A stretch of DNA of 64,000 nt from Photobacterium lipolyticum (GTDB taxonomy: Bacteria; Pseudomonadota; Gammaproteobacteria; Enterobacterales; Vibrionaceae): positions 62,001 to 126,000 of the forward strand of contig NZ_PYMC01000011.1 in the NCBI RefSeq assembly GCF_003026475.1, given 5' to 3'. Positions 1 to 11,012 of this stretch are shown piece after piece. The notes under the pieces are model-generated. The model saw only the letters and a program-made list of their open reading frames with translations. It was not told where the DNA came from and made no database searches. Each line of letters opens with the position of its first letter. Position 1 is the first letter of the stretch. Position numbers and translations under genes: made by a program.

Positions 1-229
1 CGATTCGCTGATTGGTTTGTCGCAAACAATATCTCTAATTGCCCAATAAGCCAAATAAAAGCGTAATTTCATAAAAATAATCACGATTGGAACAAAATAA
101 TCTCCCTTAAAATCCTACAAATGTGTGGCTATGCCATATTGATTACATCTGGCTCCTTTTATTACTGTGGGGCATCAAGTAAAATCCCGCCTTAGATCAT
201 TTCATCGGCGAAGTTGGTACACCGTCTCC

Positions 230-1492
230 ATGACCCTGCTTGCATTAGGAATTAACCATAAAACGGCTTCTGTCGATCTGCGTGAAAAAGTGGCTTTTCC
301 ACCAGATAAACTGACTGAAGCGTTACAGCAGTTAGAAGCTCACCCTGAAGTGACAAGTGGCATCATTTTATCTACTTGTAACCGTACGGAAGTGTACTGC
401 GATGTGACACAGCCAGGGCCGGGTATCATGATTGACTGGCTGACTAATTTTCATCAGCTCTCCGCTGAGGAGTTGATGCCAAGTTTATATTTTCATGAAG
501 AACAGGCTGCGGCACGTCATCTGATGCGTGTTGCGTGCGGACTGGACTCTTTAGTACTTGGCGAGCCACAAATCCTAGGCCAGGTAAAGCAGGCTTATTC
601 TGACTCACGAGAGCTAGAAGCTGTTCATGGCATGCTGGAGAAACTGTTCCAAAAAACGTTCACTGTTGCGAAACGTGTTCGTACTGAAACGGATATTGGC
701 GGTAATGCGGTGTCGGTGGCTTTTGCGGCCTGCACACTTGCGAAGCAAATTTTCGAATCGCTGTCTGAAGCGACTGTGCTGTTGATTGGAGCGGGGGAAA
801 CCATTGATCTGGTTGCCCGCCATTTAGTTGAGCAGGGCTGCAATCAGTTAATTGTAGCGAACCGTAGTAAAGAGCGAGCCGCAGGTTTGGCCGATGAATT
901 TGGCGCGGAAGTGATTGGCCTGCCCGACATTCCTGAACATTTGCACCGTGCTGACATTGTGATCAGCTCGACGGCCAGCCCGTTACCGATTGTCGGTAAA
1001 GGCATGGTGGGAAATGCGATTAAGGCCCGCCGTCATCAGCCAATGTTATTGGTTGATATTGCGGTACCGCGGGATATTGAAGCTGAGGTCGGTGATCTGA
1101 ATGATGCTTATCTGTATTCAGTGGATGATCTGCATAGTATTGTTGAAAAGAACCAGGAGCAACGGAAAGTCGCCGCGATCCAGGCTGAAGCCATTGTGAG
1201 CGAGGAAAGCGCCGCCTTTATGAGTTGGTTGCGTTCACTCGAAGCCGTCGACAGTATTCGTCAGTACCGATGTTATGCCGACGAAATTAAAAATGACATG
1301 CTTAACCGTAGTTTGCAGGCGATTGCCAATGGCGTTGCGCCAGAAAAAGTACTGGCCGAGTTAAGTAACAAACTGACCAATAAACTCATTCATGCGCCAA
1401 CCCGTGCGATGCAACAGGCGGCTCACAATGGTGAACCGGAAAAACTGGTTGTTATTCGTGAAAGTCTGGGCTTGGACTCGATTAAAAGTTAA
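230..1492 (+). CDS. hemA: Glutamyl-tRNA reductase
   Basis: Reduces glutamyl-tRNA(Glu) with NADPH to glutamate-1-semialdehyde, the first committed step of C5 haem/tetrapyrrole synthesis in the cytosol. The N-terminus [13 protein letters not shown] and the STCNRTE motif with the catalytic cysteine at residue 50 are diagnostic. A Rossmann segment (LLIGAGE) and a helical dimerisation tail follow; the 420-residue length is normal. The frame is open upstream to a GTG at 167, but those 21 residues are not family-like, so the ATG at 230 is chosen. It is followed 12 bases later by prfA, the usual Vibrionaceae/enterobacterial arrangement and probably one transcript. Confidence 0.96.
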   Translation: MTLLALGINHKTASVDLREKVAFPPDKLTEALQQLEAHPEVTSGIILSTCNRTEVYCDVTQPGPGIMIDWLTNFHQLSAEELMPSLYFHEEQAAARHLMRVACGLDSLVLGEPQILGQVKQAYSDSRELEAVHGMLEKLFQKTFTVAKRVRTETDIGGNAVSVAFAACTLAKQIFESLSEATVLLIGAGETIDLVARHLVEQGCNQLIVANRSKERAAGLADEFGAEVIGLPDIPEHLHRADIVISSTASPLPIVGKGMVGNAIKARRHQPMLLVDIAVPRDIEAEVGDLNDAYLYSVDDLHSIVEKNQEQRKVAAIQAEAIVSEESAAFMSWLRSLEAVDSIRQYRCYADEIKNDMLNRSLQAIANGVAPEKVLAELSNKLTNKLIHAPTRAMQQAAHNGEPEKLVVIRESLGLDSIKS

Positions 1493-1504
1493 TTTAAAGA
1501 CCCT

Positions 1505-2593
1505 ATGAATTCATCAATTTTAGTTAAATTAGAAACCCTGGTTGAGCGTTACGAAGAAGTTCAGCATTTACTTGGCGATCCCGGCATTATCGGTGATCAA
1601 AATAAGTTCCGTGCCCTGTCTAAAGAGTATTCTCAGCTAGAAGAAATCACGTTGTGCTTCAAGGCTTATCAGCAAGCTCAAGAGGATCTTGATGCGGCGG
1701 AAGAAATGGCCAATGAAGATGATCCTGAAATGCGCGAAATGGCGCAGGAAGAAGTCAAAGAAGCCAAAGCCAGCATTCTTCGGTTAGAAGATGAACTGCA
1801 GGTATTGCTGATCCCCAAAGACCCGAACGATGAGCGTAACTGCTTTGTTGAAATTCGCGCCGGTGCAGGTGGTGATGAAGCGGGCATCTTTGCCGGTGAT
1901 CTGTTCCGCATGTACAGCCGATATGCAGAGAGTCGCGGCTGGCGTATTGAAGTTATGAATGCCAATAGCTCAGAGCAGGGCGGCTATAAAGAAATGATCG
2001 CCAAAGTCAATGGCGATGGCGCATACGGTATTTTGAAATTTGAATCAGGTGGCCACCGCGTTCAGCGTGTACCTGCGACAGAATCTCAGGGTCGTGTGCA
2101 TACCTCAGCCTGTACGGTTGCGGTCTTGCCTGAAGTACCAGAAGCTGAAATTCCTGAAATTAACTCGGGCGATCTGAAAATCGATACCTTCAGATCATCA
2201 GGCGCGGGTGGTCAGCACGTTAACACCACTGATTCGGCGATTCGTATTACGCACTTGCCAACCGGTATTGTTGTTGAGTGTCAGGATGAGCGTTCACAGC
2301 ACAAGAACAAAGCGAAAGCGATGTCAGTACTGGCCGCACGTATCATCAAAGCGGAAGAAGAACGACGTCATGCAGCAGAAGCAAGTACCCGTCGCAACCT
2401 GTTAGGTTCGGGCGATCGTTCTGACCGTATTCGTACGTACAACTACCCGCAAGGCCGTGTTTCGGATCACCGTATTACCCTGACCCTTTACCGCTTGAAT
2501 GAAGTGATGGAAGGTGATTTGGATAGCCTGATCCAACCGGTATTGCAGGAATACCAGGCCGATCAGCTAGCGGCAATGGCTGAGCAACAGTAA
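1505..2593 (+). CDS. prfA: Peptide chain release factor 1
   Basis: Recognises UAA and UAG in the ribosomal A site and triggers peptidyl-tRNA hydrolysis. The RF1-type stop-codon selector PAT lies at residues 190-192 (RF2 would carry SPF) and the catalytic GGQ loop at 235-237 within [11 protein letters not shown]. The length of 362 residues matches the family. The stop codon overlaps the start of prmC by one base (TAATG), so the factor and the enzyme that methylates its GGQ glutamine are translationally coupled, as in E. coli. Confidence 0.97.
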   Translation: MNSSILVKLETLVERYEEVQHLLGDPGIIGDQNKFRALSKEYSQLEEITLCFKAYQQAQEDLDAAEEMANEDDPEMREMAQEEVKEAKASILRLEDELQVLLIPKDPNDERNCFVEIRAGAGGDEAGIFAGDLFRMYSRYAESRGWRIEVMNANSSEQGGYKEMIAKVNGDGAYGILKFESGGHRVQRVPATESQGRVHTSACTVAVLPEVPEAEIPEINSGDLKIDTFRSSGAGGQHVNTTDSAIRITHLPTGIVVECQDERSQHKNKAKAMSVLAARIIKAEEERRHAAEASTRRNLLGSGDRSDRIRTYNYPQGRVSDHRITLTLYRLNEVMEGDLDSLIQPVLQEYQADQLAAMAEQQ

Positions 2594-3441
2594 TGTCACT
2601 CAGCATCGAAGCACTGATAAAGCAGACCGCTTTGCAACTAGCGGAGGCGGGCTCTGATAGCCCGCAGCTAGATGCGGCGGTATTGCTGTGTCATGTATTA
2701 AATAAACCCCGTAGCTACTTGCTAACCTGGCCTGAAAAAATGCTGGAAGAAGAGCAATACGCGGCATTTGATGCATTAGTGAAGCGACGCCTGACGGGTG
2801 AGCCGGTGGCTTACATTCTTGGTCAACGTGAATTTTGGTCACTGCCGCTGAAAGTCTCGCCGTCGACGCTGATCCCGCGGCCGGATACCGAGCGTCTGGT
2901 TGAACTGGCCTTGGATAAAATTCCGGCCCAACCCTGTTCGGTATTGGATTTAGGCACCGGTACCGGTGCCATTGCGCTAGCGATAGCTTCAGAGCGTGCT
3001 GATGTTCAGGTGACGGGGATTGATCTTCGCCCTGAAACGGCTGCCCTGGCAACGGAAAATAGCGAGCGGTTAACTATTCGCAATGCCCGTTTCCTCGCCG
3101 GAAGCTGGTATACCCCGTTGGCTGAAACAGCACAGTTTGCGGTTATTGTCAGTAATCCTCCCTACATTGATGAAGCTGATCCCCACTTGTCTCAGGGCGA
3201 TGTGCGGTTTGAGCCGAAGAGTGCATTGGTTGCTGACGATAATGGCCTGGCTGATATTCAGATTATCAGCGAGCAAGGTCGTCAACATCTGCAACCAGGA
3301 GGCTGGTTGCTGATGGAACACGGCTTTGAGCAAGGGGAAGCGGTACGCACCATTTTACAGGAACTGGGTTATAACCTGGTCTCAACAGCACAAGATTATG
3401 CCGGGCTCGATCGAGTCACCATGGGTTGCTGGCAAGGATAG
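2593..3441 (+). CDS. prmC: Release factor glutamine N5-methyltransferase
   Basis: SAM-dependent methylase that modifies the GGQ glutamine of RF1 and RF2 and raises termination efficiency. An N-terminal helical substrate-binding domain is followed by a class I methyltransferase fold, with the SAM loop LDLGTGTGAIAL at about residues 118-129 and the catalytic NPPY at 188-191. The 282-residue length is typical. It begins inside the prfA stop codon. Older literature calls this gene hemK because of its position beside hemA. Confidence 0.95.
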   Translation: MSLSIEALIKQTALQLAEAGSDSPQLDAAVLLCHVLNKPRSYLLTWPEKMLEEEQYAAFDALVKRRLTGEPVAYILGQREFWSLPLKVSPSTLIPRPDTERLVELALDKIPAQPCSVLDLGTGTGAIALAIASERADVQVTGIDLRPETAALATENSERLTIRNARFLAGSWYTPLAETAQFAVIVSNPPYIDEADPHLSQGDVRFEPKSALVADDNGLADIQIISEQGRQHLQPGGWLLMEHGFEQGEAVRTILQELGYNLVSTAQDYAGLDRVTMGCWQG

Positions 3442-3453
3442 AGAGAGAGAAAG

Positions 3454-3834
3454 ATGTACGAAGTAATGATAGATTTTCACAAGGCAGCAATCGCATTAAG
3501 TGTATTACTGTTTGTTGCCCGTTATTGCCTGATGATGGCGAATTCTCAGTTGACGGAGAAAAAATTCCTCAAAGTCACGCCACATGTGGTTGATACCGTA
3601 ATGCTATTGTCTGGCATCGGACTTATTATGATGACAGGTATTATGCCTTTCACCGAAACGGGTAGCTGGCTTACCCAGAAACTAAGCTGCGTATTGGCCT
3701 ATGTCGCACTGGGCTTTTTTACCCTGAAGTACGGTAAGAACAAGGTATTTAAGACCTTTGCTTTCTTCGGGGCATTAGGTTGGGTGATGGCGGCTGCAAA
3801 TATTGCAGTGACAAAAACGTCATTTCTGGGGTAA
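3454..3834 (+). CDS. SirB2 family integral membrane protein
   Basis: A 126-residue inner-membrane protein with about four hydrophobic helices (roughly residues 12-28, 46-64, 80-97 and 104-121). Size, the MYEVMIDFHKAAIALSVLLF start and position between prmC and a SirB1 gene match the SirB2/YchQ family (DUF/PF04247 type). The biochemical role is unknown; the sir name comes from an early link to Salmonella invasion-gene regulation. A purine-rich GAGAGAGAGAAAG precedes the ATG. It lies 12 bases after prmC and 3 bases before the SirB1 gene, so it is part of the hemA-kdsA operon. Confidence 0.85.
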   Translation: MYEVMIDFHKAAIALSVLLFVARYCLMMANSQLTEKKFLKVTPHVVDTVMLLSGIGLIMMTGIMPFTETGSWLTQKLSCVLAYVALGFFTLKYGKNKVFKTFAFFGALGWVMAAANIAVTKTSFLG

Positions 3835-3837
3835 TTC

Positions 3838-4647
3838 ATGTTGCCGTTTAATGATGACGAGTTGGATCAGATGGAGCTGGTGGAAGGGGCCATGGAAATC
3901 ACTGCCGCTGTCGAACCGGCTTTTCCTATCGGTTGGGTTCGTATTCAGCTGAAGAAGCTCGCTCAGGAAGCAGAACATGCGTTGATGGATGAGCCAAACC
4001 CAAGACTGAGACTTGAAGGCCTGTTGCGACTATTTTATCGTGAATGGGGATTTCATGGCGATAATCAGCAATACTTCTCTTCTGAAAATGCGTTGCTGGA
4101 TAAAGTGCTGCAGCGCAAGAAAGGGATCCCGGTCAGCCTTGGTGCGATTTTTCTATACTTAGCACGTCATCTGGAGTTACCGATCACCAGTGTCGGGTTT
4201 CCGACCCAGTACATTCTGAAAGTCGACTGGTACGATGGCGAACAGCAGTTTATCAACCCCTTTGATGGCGAATATATCAGTTTACGTACCTTGCGAGGAT
4301 GGCTCATCGGTTATAGGGGACCGTTTACGGAACTCAAAGATGAGCATTTCGCAACGGCGGATAACAAAGATATCCTGGCTCGCTGGCTAACGGTGCTGAA
4401 AAGCGCACTATTACGCGAAGAGCATTATACCGATGCTTTGCGTTGCAGTGACTTAGCCTTATCTATCCGTCCGGACGATCCGCATGAAATCCGCGATCGT
4501 GGTTATATCTATCAGCAGTTAGATTGCAGCCATGCCGCAGCGACGGATTATACCTATTTCATCGAGCAATGCCCGGAAGATCCGGCGGCTGAATTGCTTA
4601 AGTTGCAGGTTATGGCGTTAAATGAAGAGCCTCTTACCCTGCATTAA
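3838..4647 (+). CDS. SirB1 family protein (transglutaminase-like core plus TPR)
   Basis: A 269-residue cytosolic protein. The middle section (RKKGIPVSLGAIFLYLARHL, then VGFPTQYILKV, then INPFDGEYIS) is the transglutaminase-like SirB1 core; the C-terminal third, with LRCSDLALSIRPDDPHEIRD, is a TPR-like helical repeat. The family (YchA in E. coli) has no firmly assigned reaction. It starts three bases after the SirB2 gene stop and is followed by kdsA after 19 bases, the same order as in enterobacteria. Function beyond family membership is not inferred. Confidence 0.88.
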   Translation: MLPFNDDELDQMELVEGAMEITAAVEPAFPIGWVRIQLKKLAQEAEHALMDEPNPRLRLEGLLRLFYREWGFHGDNQQYFSSENALLDKVLQRKKGIPVSLGAIFLYLARHLELPITSVGFPTQYILKVDWYDGEQQFINPFDGEYISLRTLRGWLIGYRGPFTELKDEHFATADNKDILARWLTVLKSALLREEHYTDALRCSDLALSIRPDDPHEIRDRGYIYQQLDCSHAAATDYTYFIEQCPEDPAAELLKLQVMALNEEPLTLH

Positions 4648-4651
4648 TTAA

Positions 4652-5521
<870 letters not shown>

Positions 5522-5544
5522 GTTGATGACAGCTTAAGACTTGG

Positions 5545-5581
5545 ACGGCTAAGTAGAGAATTCTGCTTAGCCGTTTTTTTT
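5545..5581 (+). terminator. Rho-independent terminator after kdsA
   Basis: A nine-base stem ACGGCTAAG / CTTAGCCGT (5545-5553 and 5565-5573) with a short loop is followed by a run of eight T. It closes the hemA-prfA-prmC-sirB2-sirB1-kdsA transcription unit. Confidence 0.9.
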
Positions 5582-5827
5582 GAGTTGTTTCTATTTCAAA
5601 CGATCCTAGTTGCTTATATAAAATATTATCAAGATAAAAAATTCGGACGATCACTCTAACTGTTGATCTATTCGTGGTGATATTAATTATTCATCAGGAA
5701 GATGTTGGATGATGCACCTATCTATAGGCTATTGGGGGAGTGAAATCTGTCACATCTGCTCTGTGAGAATTAAATTTTGTAACGGTATACTTCACCCCGA
5801 ATAAATTTCGAAGAAGTTGGATGTTAC
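5582..5827. other. AT-rich intergenic leader before the serine transporter
   Basis: Between the kdsA terminator and the SdaC-like gene the sequence is AT-rich and has no plausible frame. It must hold the transporter promoter. I could not identify a convincing -35/-10 pair or a canonical CRP site. GAAGAAG just upstream of the GTG at 5828 is the likely ribosome binding site. Confidence 0.4.
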
Positions 5828-7084
5828 GTGTCATTATATCAAGATATACCTTTAAGCAATGAGTCAGCGTCGTTATCTCGTTGGACTAGCCATGATACCA
5901 GCTGGATGCTGAGCTTATTTGGTACAGCCGTCGGGGCGGGGATTTTATTTTTACCAATTAATATTGGTGCGGGTGGATTCTGGCCGTTAGTGTTGATGGC
6001 GATACTTGCAGGTCCAATGACTTATTTTGCTCACCGTGGATTAGCACGGTTTGTTCTTTCTTCGTCTCATCCACAAGCTGACTTTACTGAAGTGGTTGAA
6101 GAGCACTTTGGTGCCTCGACCGGCCGTATTATTTCGGTTCTCTATTTTCTGTCGATTTTTCCTATCTTACTGATCTATGGCGTGGGCCTCACCAATACGG
6201 TTGATAGCTTTATCGTTAATCAGTTAGGTATGGCTTCACCGTCTCGAATACTGCTTTCTGGTGGGTTAGTCTTTAGTATGATTGCCATCATGATGGCGGG
6301 TGAAAAAGTCATGCTGAGAGCGTTTGAGATCATTGTCTACCCGTTAGCGATGATCCTAGCCGGCCTGTCTTTTTATTTGGTTCCAAACTGGCATTTACCT
6401 GAATTATCAGCTGCATTTGATGTCGGGCAGTTTACGACAACACTTTGGCTGGCGGTACCTGTTACCATCTTTGCATTCAGCCATGCCGCTGCTATTTCAA
6501 GCTTTTCGGGGGCACAGCGTCGTCATTATGGCTCATATGCCACCCCTAAAGCAGAGCAAATATTAAAGCGTACCTCGGTAATGCTGATCTCATTTGTCCT
6601 GTTCTTTGTTTTCTCGTGTGTACTGAGTTTAAGCCCTGAGCAGCTGCTGGAAGCGAAAGCGCAAAACGTATCGGTATTGTCGTATCTGGCGAATGTCCAT
6701 GACAGCCAGGTTATTGTGGCATTCGGCCCATTGATCGCCTTTATTGCGATTTCATCCTCTTTCCTTGGACACTTTTTAGGGGCCCGGGAAAGTTTAAACG
6801 GCATGCTGAAAAAGCAATCTCTGTTAAGTGCTAAGAAAGCGGACTGGTTGGGTATTGTATTTATGTTCTTCAGTATTTGGGGCGCCGCAGTGTTGAACCC
6901 GAGTATTCTAGGCATGATGGAAGCCTTCTCTGGCCCTGTCATTGCGATGATTTTGTTTATCATGCCAATGATTGCGGTATATAAAGTGGGTGCGTTGAAG
7001 CGCTATCGTGGCAAGCTCAGCACATACTTTACTCTGGTGATGGGGCTGTTGGCCGTTTCAGCGATCCTGTTTAAGTTATTCTAA
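5828..7084 (+). CDS. sdaC: Serine/threonine transporter of the HAAAP family (SdaC-like)
   Basis: Proton-coupled amino-acid importer with about eleven transmembrane helices, 418 residues. Segments typical of E. coli SdaC are present: SWMLSLFGTAVGAGILFLPI, the short AHRGLARFVLS, TEVVEEHFG, then VFSCVLSLSPEQL and LNPSILGMMEAFSGP. The start is a GTG at 5828 with GAAGAAG upstream; an ATG at 5821 is out of frame. It is a single-gene unit closed by a terminator. The symbol is given by resemblance. Vibrios carry several SdaC paralogues, so the preferred substrate (serine or threonine) is not certain. Confidence 0.8.
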   Translation: MSLYQDIPLSNESASLSRWTSHDTSWMLSLFGTAVGAGILFLPINIGAGGFWPLVLMAILAGPMTYFAHRGLARFVLSSSHPQADFTEVVEEHFGASTGRIISVLYFLSIFPILLIYGVGLTNTVDSFIVNQLGMASPSRILLSGGLVFSMIAIMMAGEKVMLRAFEIIVYPLAMILAGLSFYLVPNWHLPELSAAFDVGQFTTTLWLAVPVTIFAFSHAAAISSFSGAQRRHYGSYATPKAEQILKRTSVMLISFVLFFVFSCVLSLSPEQLLEAKAQNVSVLSYLANVHDSQVIVAFGPLIAFIAISSSFLGHFLGARESLNGMLKKQSLLSAKKADWLGIVFMFFSIWGAAVLNPSILGMMEAFSGPVIAMILFIMPMIAVYKVGALKRYRGKLSTYFTLVMGLLAVSAILFKLF

Positions 7085-7092
7085 TAACAAAG

Positions 7093-7123
7093 AAAAGGGA
7101 GTGCCATAATAGCACTCCCTTTT
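7093..7123. terminator. Bidirectional terminator between sdaC-like and MCP genes
   Basis: The arms AAAAGGGAGTGC (7093-7104) and GCACTCCCTTTT (7112-7123) form a perfect hairpin with T-runs on both strands. It serves the converging transporter (+) and chemoreceptor (-) genes. Confidence 0.9.
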
Positions 7124-7160
7124 GATTCTCTATGACGGTTCTTATTCACGAACCTCGAAC

Positions 7161-9059
7161 CTAAAGCTTAAAGCGGCTAATTTCCTGCTGCAGTTCGTGC
7201 GACAGGTTAGATAACTCAGCAGCTTGCTGTGCGGCTTCATCTGCTTCAATCGCTAATTCGTTTGAAACGTCACGCACCCCTTCGGTATTACGGGTGATCT
7301 CTGCGGTTACCGATGATTGTTCTTCTGCAGCAGAGGCGATTTGGGTTGCCATATCGCTGATATTGGTCACTGCACTGTTGATTTGTGACAAGCTTGCAGA
7401 GGCGGCATTCGCGTCGTCAACACTGGTTTCAGCCAGGTGACGGCTATCTTCCATGATCCCAACTGCACGGCCCGTGGTCTGCTGCAGAGTTTCAATCATC
7501 TGCTGAATTTCCTGGGTAGAAGCATGAGTACGCTGGCTCAGAACACGTACTTCATCAGCTACCACGGCGAAACCTCGGCCCTGTTCACCAGCGCGAGCGG
7601 CTTCGATTGCCGCATTCAGTGCCAGCAAGTTTGTCTGCTCGGCAATACCCTGAATCGTCGACAGAATGGTATTAATGCTCTGAGCGTGAGTATTCAGCTC
7701 TCCGATCACTTCCGTTGCCGTTTCAACTTCACGGGCCAGACTGGAGATAGATTGCTGGCTCTGACTTACCTGAGTGGCGCCATGTTCAGAAACGGTAACC
7801 GTTTCGCCCGATGTGCTTGCCGTGTTATCGGCATTATTGGCGATTTCCTGGGTAGCGGCCGCCATTTCATTAATCGCCGTTGCCACCATATTGATTTCAT
7901 CTTGCTGATGCTGGATACGGGTGCTGCGCTCTTCTGCCTGTGAAGCCGTAATATGTGACTGCTGGTTCAGTGAGGCAGAAACTTCGCTCAGACGGGTGAC
8001 CATACCGTGCATATTGCCGACAAAACGGTTGAAGTTGTGGGCTAGCTGGCCTACTTCATCATCATTGCGAGGTTCCAGACGCTGAGTCAGATCGCCTTCA
8101 CCGGTTGCGATTTCGGCTAGTGCTTCAGATACGCGGCTTAAGTCACGGAATAGGAAGCTTACCAGATAGCTAACAGCAGCCACGATAAGCAGAGTAATAA
8201 TGATTGAGGTGATGATCAGCTGACGAAGCAGGCTTGTATGGCCGGCTTCTTCAGTCGCACGATCCATTTCTATCCCTAATAGCCAATCGGTACCCGGGAC
8301 ATTAGCAAAGTAAATGAGCTTTTTTTGTCCGTTGGTCGTGATTTCATTAATACGGTTCCCCTGCTCTTTGCTGCCTTGCAGGCTGGCTTCGATACTCGAC
8401 ATGCTGATCTCTTTGCTATAACTGTTGATTGGTTTTAGCAGCAGAGATTGATTCGGATGGGCAAGAAAAGTGCCGTCTTGCTTATTGATCAGCATTGCAT
8501 AAGCATTGTCACCAGCATCGAGGTTAATCACATCATTGATTAACTGATCGATAAGTACGTCGGCACCGACAACCCCTACCATAGTGCTGTTTTTCATCAC
8601 GGGCTCTGCAATGGTAACGAGCAGGGCGTTGGTGATTGCATCGCGATATGCCGTGGTGATGATCTGTTTGCCGGCGCTTTGAGCGTCACGGTACCAAGGG
8701 CGGGTACGGGGATCATAATCGGCGCGGTTTCTTTCCGGGTGCGAGCGGTACATGCCACCTGCGGGAGTGCCCAGAAAGATGTCGTCAAAGCCACCGGCTT
8801 TTCGAGCTTGTTGTAAAAACGGTACGGGATCTGCTTCAGTGCTGTAGTCGTTGAACGCACTTGCAATGTCGCTACGGATAGAAATCCAGTCTGAAATCCC
8901 TTCAGTTGCCGCAGCAGCCAGGCTGTCGGCTCGCGAGTAAATACTGTTGCGGGTTTGGTCAAAAAGTTGATCGGCGGCTAGCCAGGTTAGTGCTGTGGCC
9001 ATTACGACGACCGCAGATAAGCTGGCACCAATGAGTTTGTGCTTTAATGATAATTTCAT
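7161..9059 (-). CDS. Methyl-accepting chemotaxis protein with dCache sensor
   Basis: A 632-residue chemoreceptor. TM1 is at about residues 8-29; a periplasmic double-Cache domain follows ([14 protein letters not shown], then [13 protein letters not shown] are dCache_1 hallmarks). TM2 is near 286-306, then a HAMP domain and a long cytoplasmic coiled coil whose tip contains [20 protein letters not shown] and [12 protein letters not shown], the CheA/CheW contact region. There is no C-terminal NWxxF tether for CheR/CheB; it ends EISRFKL. dCache receptors often bind amino acids or small carboxylates, but the ligand is not predictable here. It is divergent from the metT-like gene and probably monocistronic. 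Confidence 0.93.
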   Translation of the reverse strand: MKLSLKHKLIGASLSAVVVMATALTWLAADQLFDQTRNSIYSRADSLAAAATEGISDWISIRSDIASAFNDYSTEADPVPFLQQARKAGGFDDIFLGTPAGGMYRSHPERNRADYDPRTRPWYRDAQSAGKQIITTAYRDAITNALLVTIAEPVMKNSTMVGVVGADVLIDQLINDVINLDAGDNAYAMLINKQDGTFLAHPNQSLLLKPINSYSKEISMSSIEASLQGSKEQGNRINEITTNGQKKLIYFANVPGTDWLLGIEMDRATEEAGHTSLLRQLIITSIIITLLIVAAVSYLVSFLFRDLSRVSEALAEIATGEGDLTQRLEPRNDDEVGQLAHNFNRFVGNMHGMVTRLSEVSASLNQQSHITASQAEERSTRIQHQQDEINMVATAINEMAAATQEIANNADNTASTSGETVTVSEHGATQVSQSQQSISSLAREVETATEVIGELNTHAQSINTILSTIQGIAEQTNLLALNAAIEAARAGEQGRGFAVVADEVRVLSQRTHASTQEIQQMIETLQQTTGRAVGIMEDSRHLAETSVDDANAASASLSQINSAVTNISDMATQIASAAEEQSSVTAEITRNTEGVRDVSNELAIEADEAAQQAAELSNLSHELQQEISRFKL

Positions 9060-9268
9060 TTTAGATCTCAGACGGCGGGATAGAAAAAGTCTTTTTTAAG
9101 CGGCGAATTCTATAGAGATTTTGAGCGATTTGCACGCGAAAGTGGCACGTGACACCCCCCTTTAAGCTATATAAATTAAAGACTTTTTATTGACGCATGT
9201 TATAGCTGGTGTCAATAAAATGTCCTTATCAAAGTGCGGCGGCATATTCCTTTGGCGTACAAACATAT

Positions 9269-9300
9269 GGATGTTTAGACGTCTAGATGTTGACACGTAT
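9269..9300 (+). promoter_or_regulatory. Tandem MetJ operator (met boxes) overlapping a promoter
   Basis: Four adjacent octamers resemble the MetJ consensus AGACGTCT: GGATGTTT at 9269, an exact AGACGTCT at 9277-9284, AGATGTTG at 9285 and ACACGTAT at 9293. A TTGACA -35 hexamer (9290-9295) sits inside the array and a weak TAGTCT -10 follows 17 bases later. MetJ with S-adenosylmethionine represses by binding tandem met boxes, so this arrangement predicts methionine repression of the gene starting at 9354. Confidence 0.72.
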
Positions 9301-9353
9301 AGAGGGAAGTTTTAGTCTAGGACAAATTTTAAAATAGATGTCCTGTAGTCATC

Positions 9354-10709
9354 ATGTCGAACACAACACAACAATTAACGATTAAGCCTTCAGCACTCGC
9401 GTTGCTGCCTTTGGGCATTTTCCTCGCCTTATTTATCGGTGTGGGGAGCTACCTCACGATGCAAGGGGTAGACTTCGCGTTCTACCAGTTACCGGCACCT
9501 GTTGCCGCTTTACCTGCGGTTCTTGTCGCGCTGTTATTAAGCAAAGAAAAGCTTAATAAAGCGATTGAGCAGTTTTTACAGGGGGTCGGTCATAGCGATA
9601 TTATTGCTATGTGTATGATTTACCTGCTTGCTGGTGCGTTTGCAGCCGTTGCTAAAGCGACAGGCGGTGTTGATGCTACCGTGAACCTTGGCCTTTCTAT
9701 GTTGCCCGCTAGCATGATCTTACCGGGTATCTTCGTGATTTCGGCGTTCATAGCGACAGCGATGGGAACATCAATGGGAACCATTGCTGCGGTTGCACCT
9801 GTCGCGTTAGGTATTGCGCAGGCTGCAGGGATGGATGTTGCGCTGACGGCCGGTGTCGTACTCAGTGGTGCTATGTTTGGTGACAACCTGTCTATTATCT
9901 CTGATACCACGATTGCTTCGACCCGGTCGCAAGGTTGTCAGATGCGAGATAAGTTTCGCGAGAATATCCGGATTGCTCTGCCGGCAGCACTGTTTGCGAT
10001 TGCCGTTTTTGCTTTCAGCAGTGCGGTAACAGAAGTACCGGCTGCCGGTGATGTTGAGTGGCTGAAAGTATTGCCTTATATCACTATTCTGGTACTGGCC
10101 GTTTCTGGCCTGAATGTGTTTGTGGTGCTAAGCCTAGGCATTTTGCTGGCAGGTGGTGTGGGGCTGCTGTCTGCAGAAGACTATACCTTGTCATCATATG
10201 CGAAAGATATCTACGCAGGCTTTGGCAATATGCAGGAAATCTTCCTGCTGTCGATGCTGATTGGCGGTATTAGCGAGTTGATGCGTCAGCAGGGCGGCTT
10301 AGCTTACCTGACTCAGATGATCAGTCGCATTATCCGTCTGTTTAGCAAAGATCATAGTAACGAACAGAATCTACGTGCGAGTGAGCTGGGTATCGCCGGT
10401 CTGGTTGGCCTGACGAACTGTTGTACAGCGAACAATACGGTGGCCATTATCGTGTCCGGTGGTGTTGCAAGAGAATTGGCAGAAGAAAATGGTGTCACAC
10501 CGCGCCGTGCAGCCAGTCTGCTGGATATCTTCTCTTGTGTCATTCAGGGCGTATTGCCGTATGGCGCACAAGCATTACTGTTGGGTTCGGTATTTGGCTT
10601 ATCGCCACTGCAAGTCGTGAGCCACTCTTATTATTGTTTCTTCCTGGCTATTGCGGCGGTGGTCGCTGTGCTATTGAAACATCCGAGCCGTAAATTGGTT
10701 TGCGCTTAA
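9354..10709 (+). CDS. metT: NhaC-superfamily transporter, probable methionine transporter MetT
   Basis: A 451-residue protein with about eleven to twelve membrane helices and NhaC-superfamily features (AMGTSMGTIAAVAPVALGIA; GAMFGDNLSIISDTTIASTR; GLTNCCTANNTVAIIVSGG). By sequence alone it would be called a Na+/H+ antiporter. The MetJ boxes directly over its promoter point instead to methionine uptake, the role proposed for MetT, an NhaC-family protein of Vibrio, Shewanella and relatives recognised through methionine regulon analysis. The symbol rests on that regulatory inference. It is a monocistronic unit closed by a terminator at 10769. Confidence 0.72.
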   Translation: MSNTTQQLTIKPSALALLPLGIFLALFIGVGSYLTMQGVDFAFYQLPAPVAALPAVLVALLLSKEKLNKAIEQFLQGVGHSDIIAMCMIYLLAGAFAAVAKATGGVDATVNLGLSMLPASMILPGIFVISAFIATAMGTSMGTIAAVAPVALGIAQAAGMDVALTAGVVLSGAMFGDNLSIISDTTIASTRSQGCQMRDKFRENIRIALPAALFAIAVFAFSSAVTEVPAAGDVEWLKVLPYITILVLAVSGLNVFVVLSLGILLAGGVGLLSAEDYTLSSYAKDIYAGFGNMQEIFLLSMLIGGISELMRQQGGLAYLTQMISRIIRLFSKDHSNEQNLRASELGIAGLVGLTNCCTANNTVAIIVSGGVARELAEENGVTPRRAASLLDIFSCVIQGVLPYGAQALLLGSVFGLSPLQVVSHSYYCFFLAIAAVVAVLLKHPSRKLVCA

Positions 10710-10768
10710 TGTCGGTCTATATCAATGTAACTGCTTGATTGATATTCAAGATAACTAATAATATCATC

Positions 10769-10797
10769 AAAAGCTCCGTACTTACGGAGCTTTTTTG
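10769..10797 (+). terminator. Rho-independent terminator after metT-like gene
   Basis: A perfect hairpin with arms AAAAGCTCCGTA and TACGGAGCTTTT and a two-base loop is followed by T-rich sequence. The 215 bases from here to the nutA start hold no gene; GGTATAAAA just upstream of nutA may be part of its -10 region. Confidence 0.88.
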
Positions 10798-11012
10798 TGC
10801 TTGTAATTGATGTTTGGCGTAATTGGATTTTCAGTAAAGTGATCTGATCAACAGATTGATGAAATGAACCCGCAACCCGCATTTAATTAACTTAAACTGA
10901 GGCCTGTTTGTATCTGCATTTCATAGGTCAGACTTAACTGCAACGAATGCAGGCAGTGGTGTATACCTTGGGTATAAAAAATAAATAAAAAATACATGAT
11001 TAAGGTGAAAAC

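Noticed and set aside
2600-3052. A 150-codon minus-strand frame inside prmC
   Set aside because: It is a shadow of a highly conserved gene; prmC motifs confirm the plus-strand reading.
5740-5790. A CRP-like site with TGTCACA and TGTGAG words upstream of the serine transporter
   Set aside because: The half-sites are in the wrong spacing and order for the TGTGA-N6-TCACA consensus.
9354-10709. Calling the gene nhaC
   Set aside because: The fold fits NhaC, but the MetJ operator makes methionine transport more likely.
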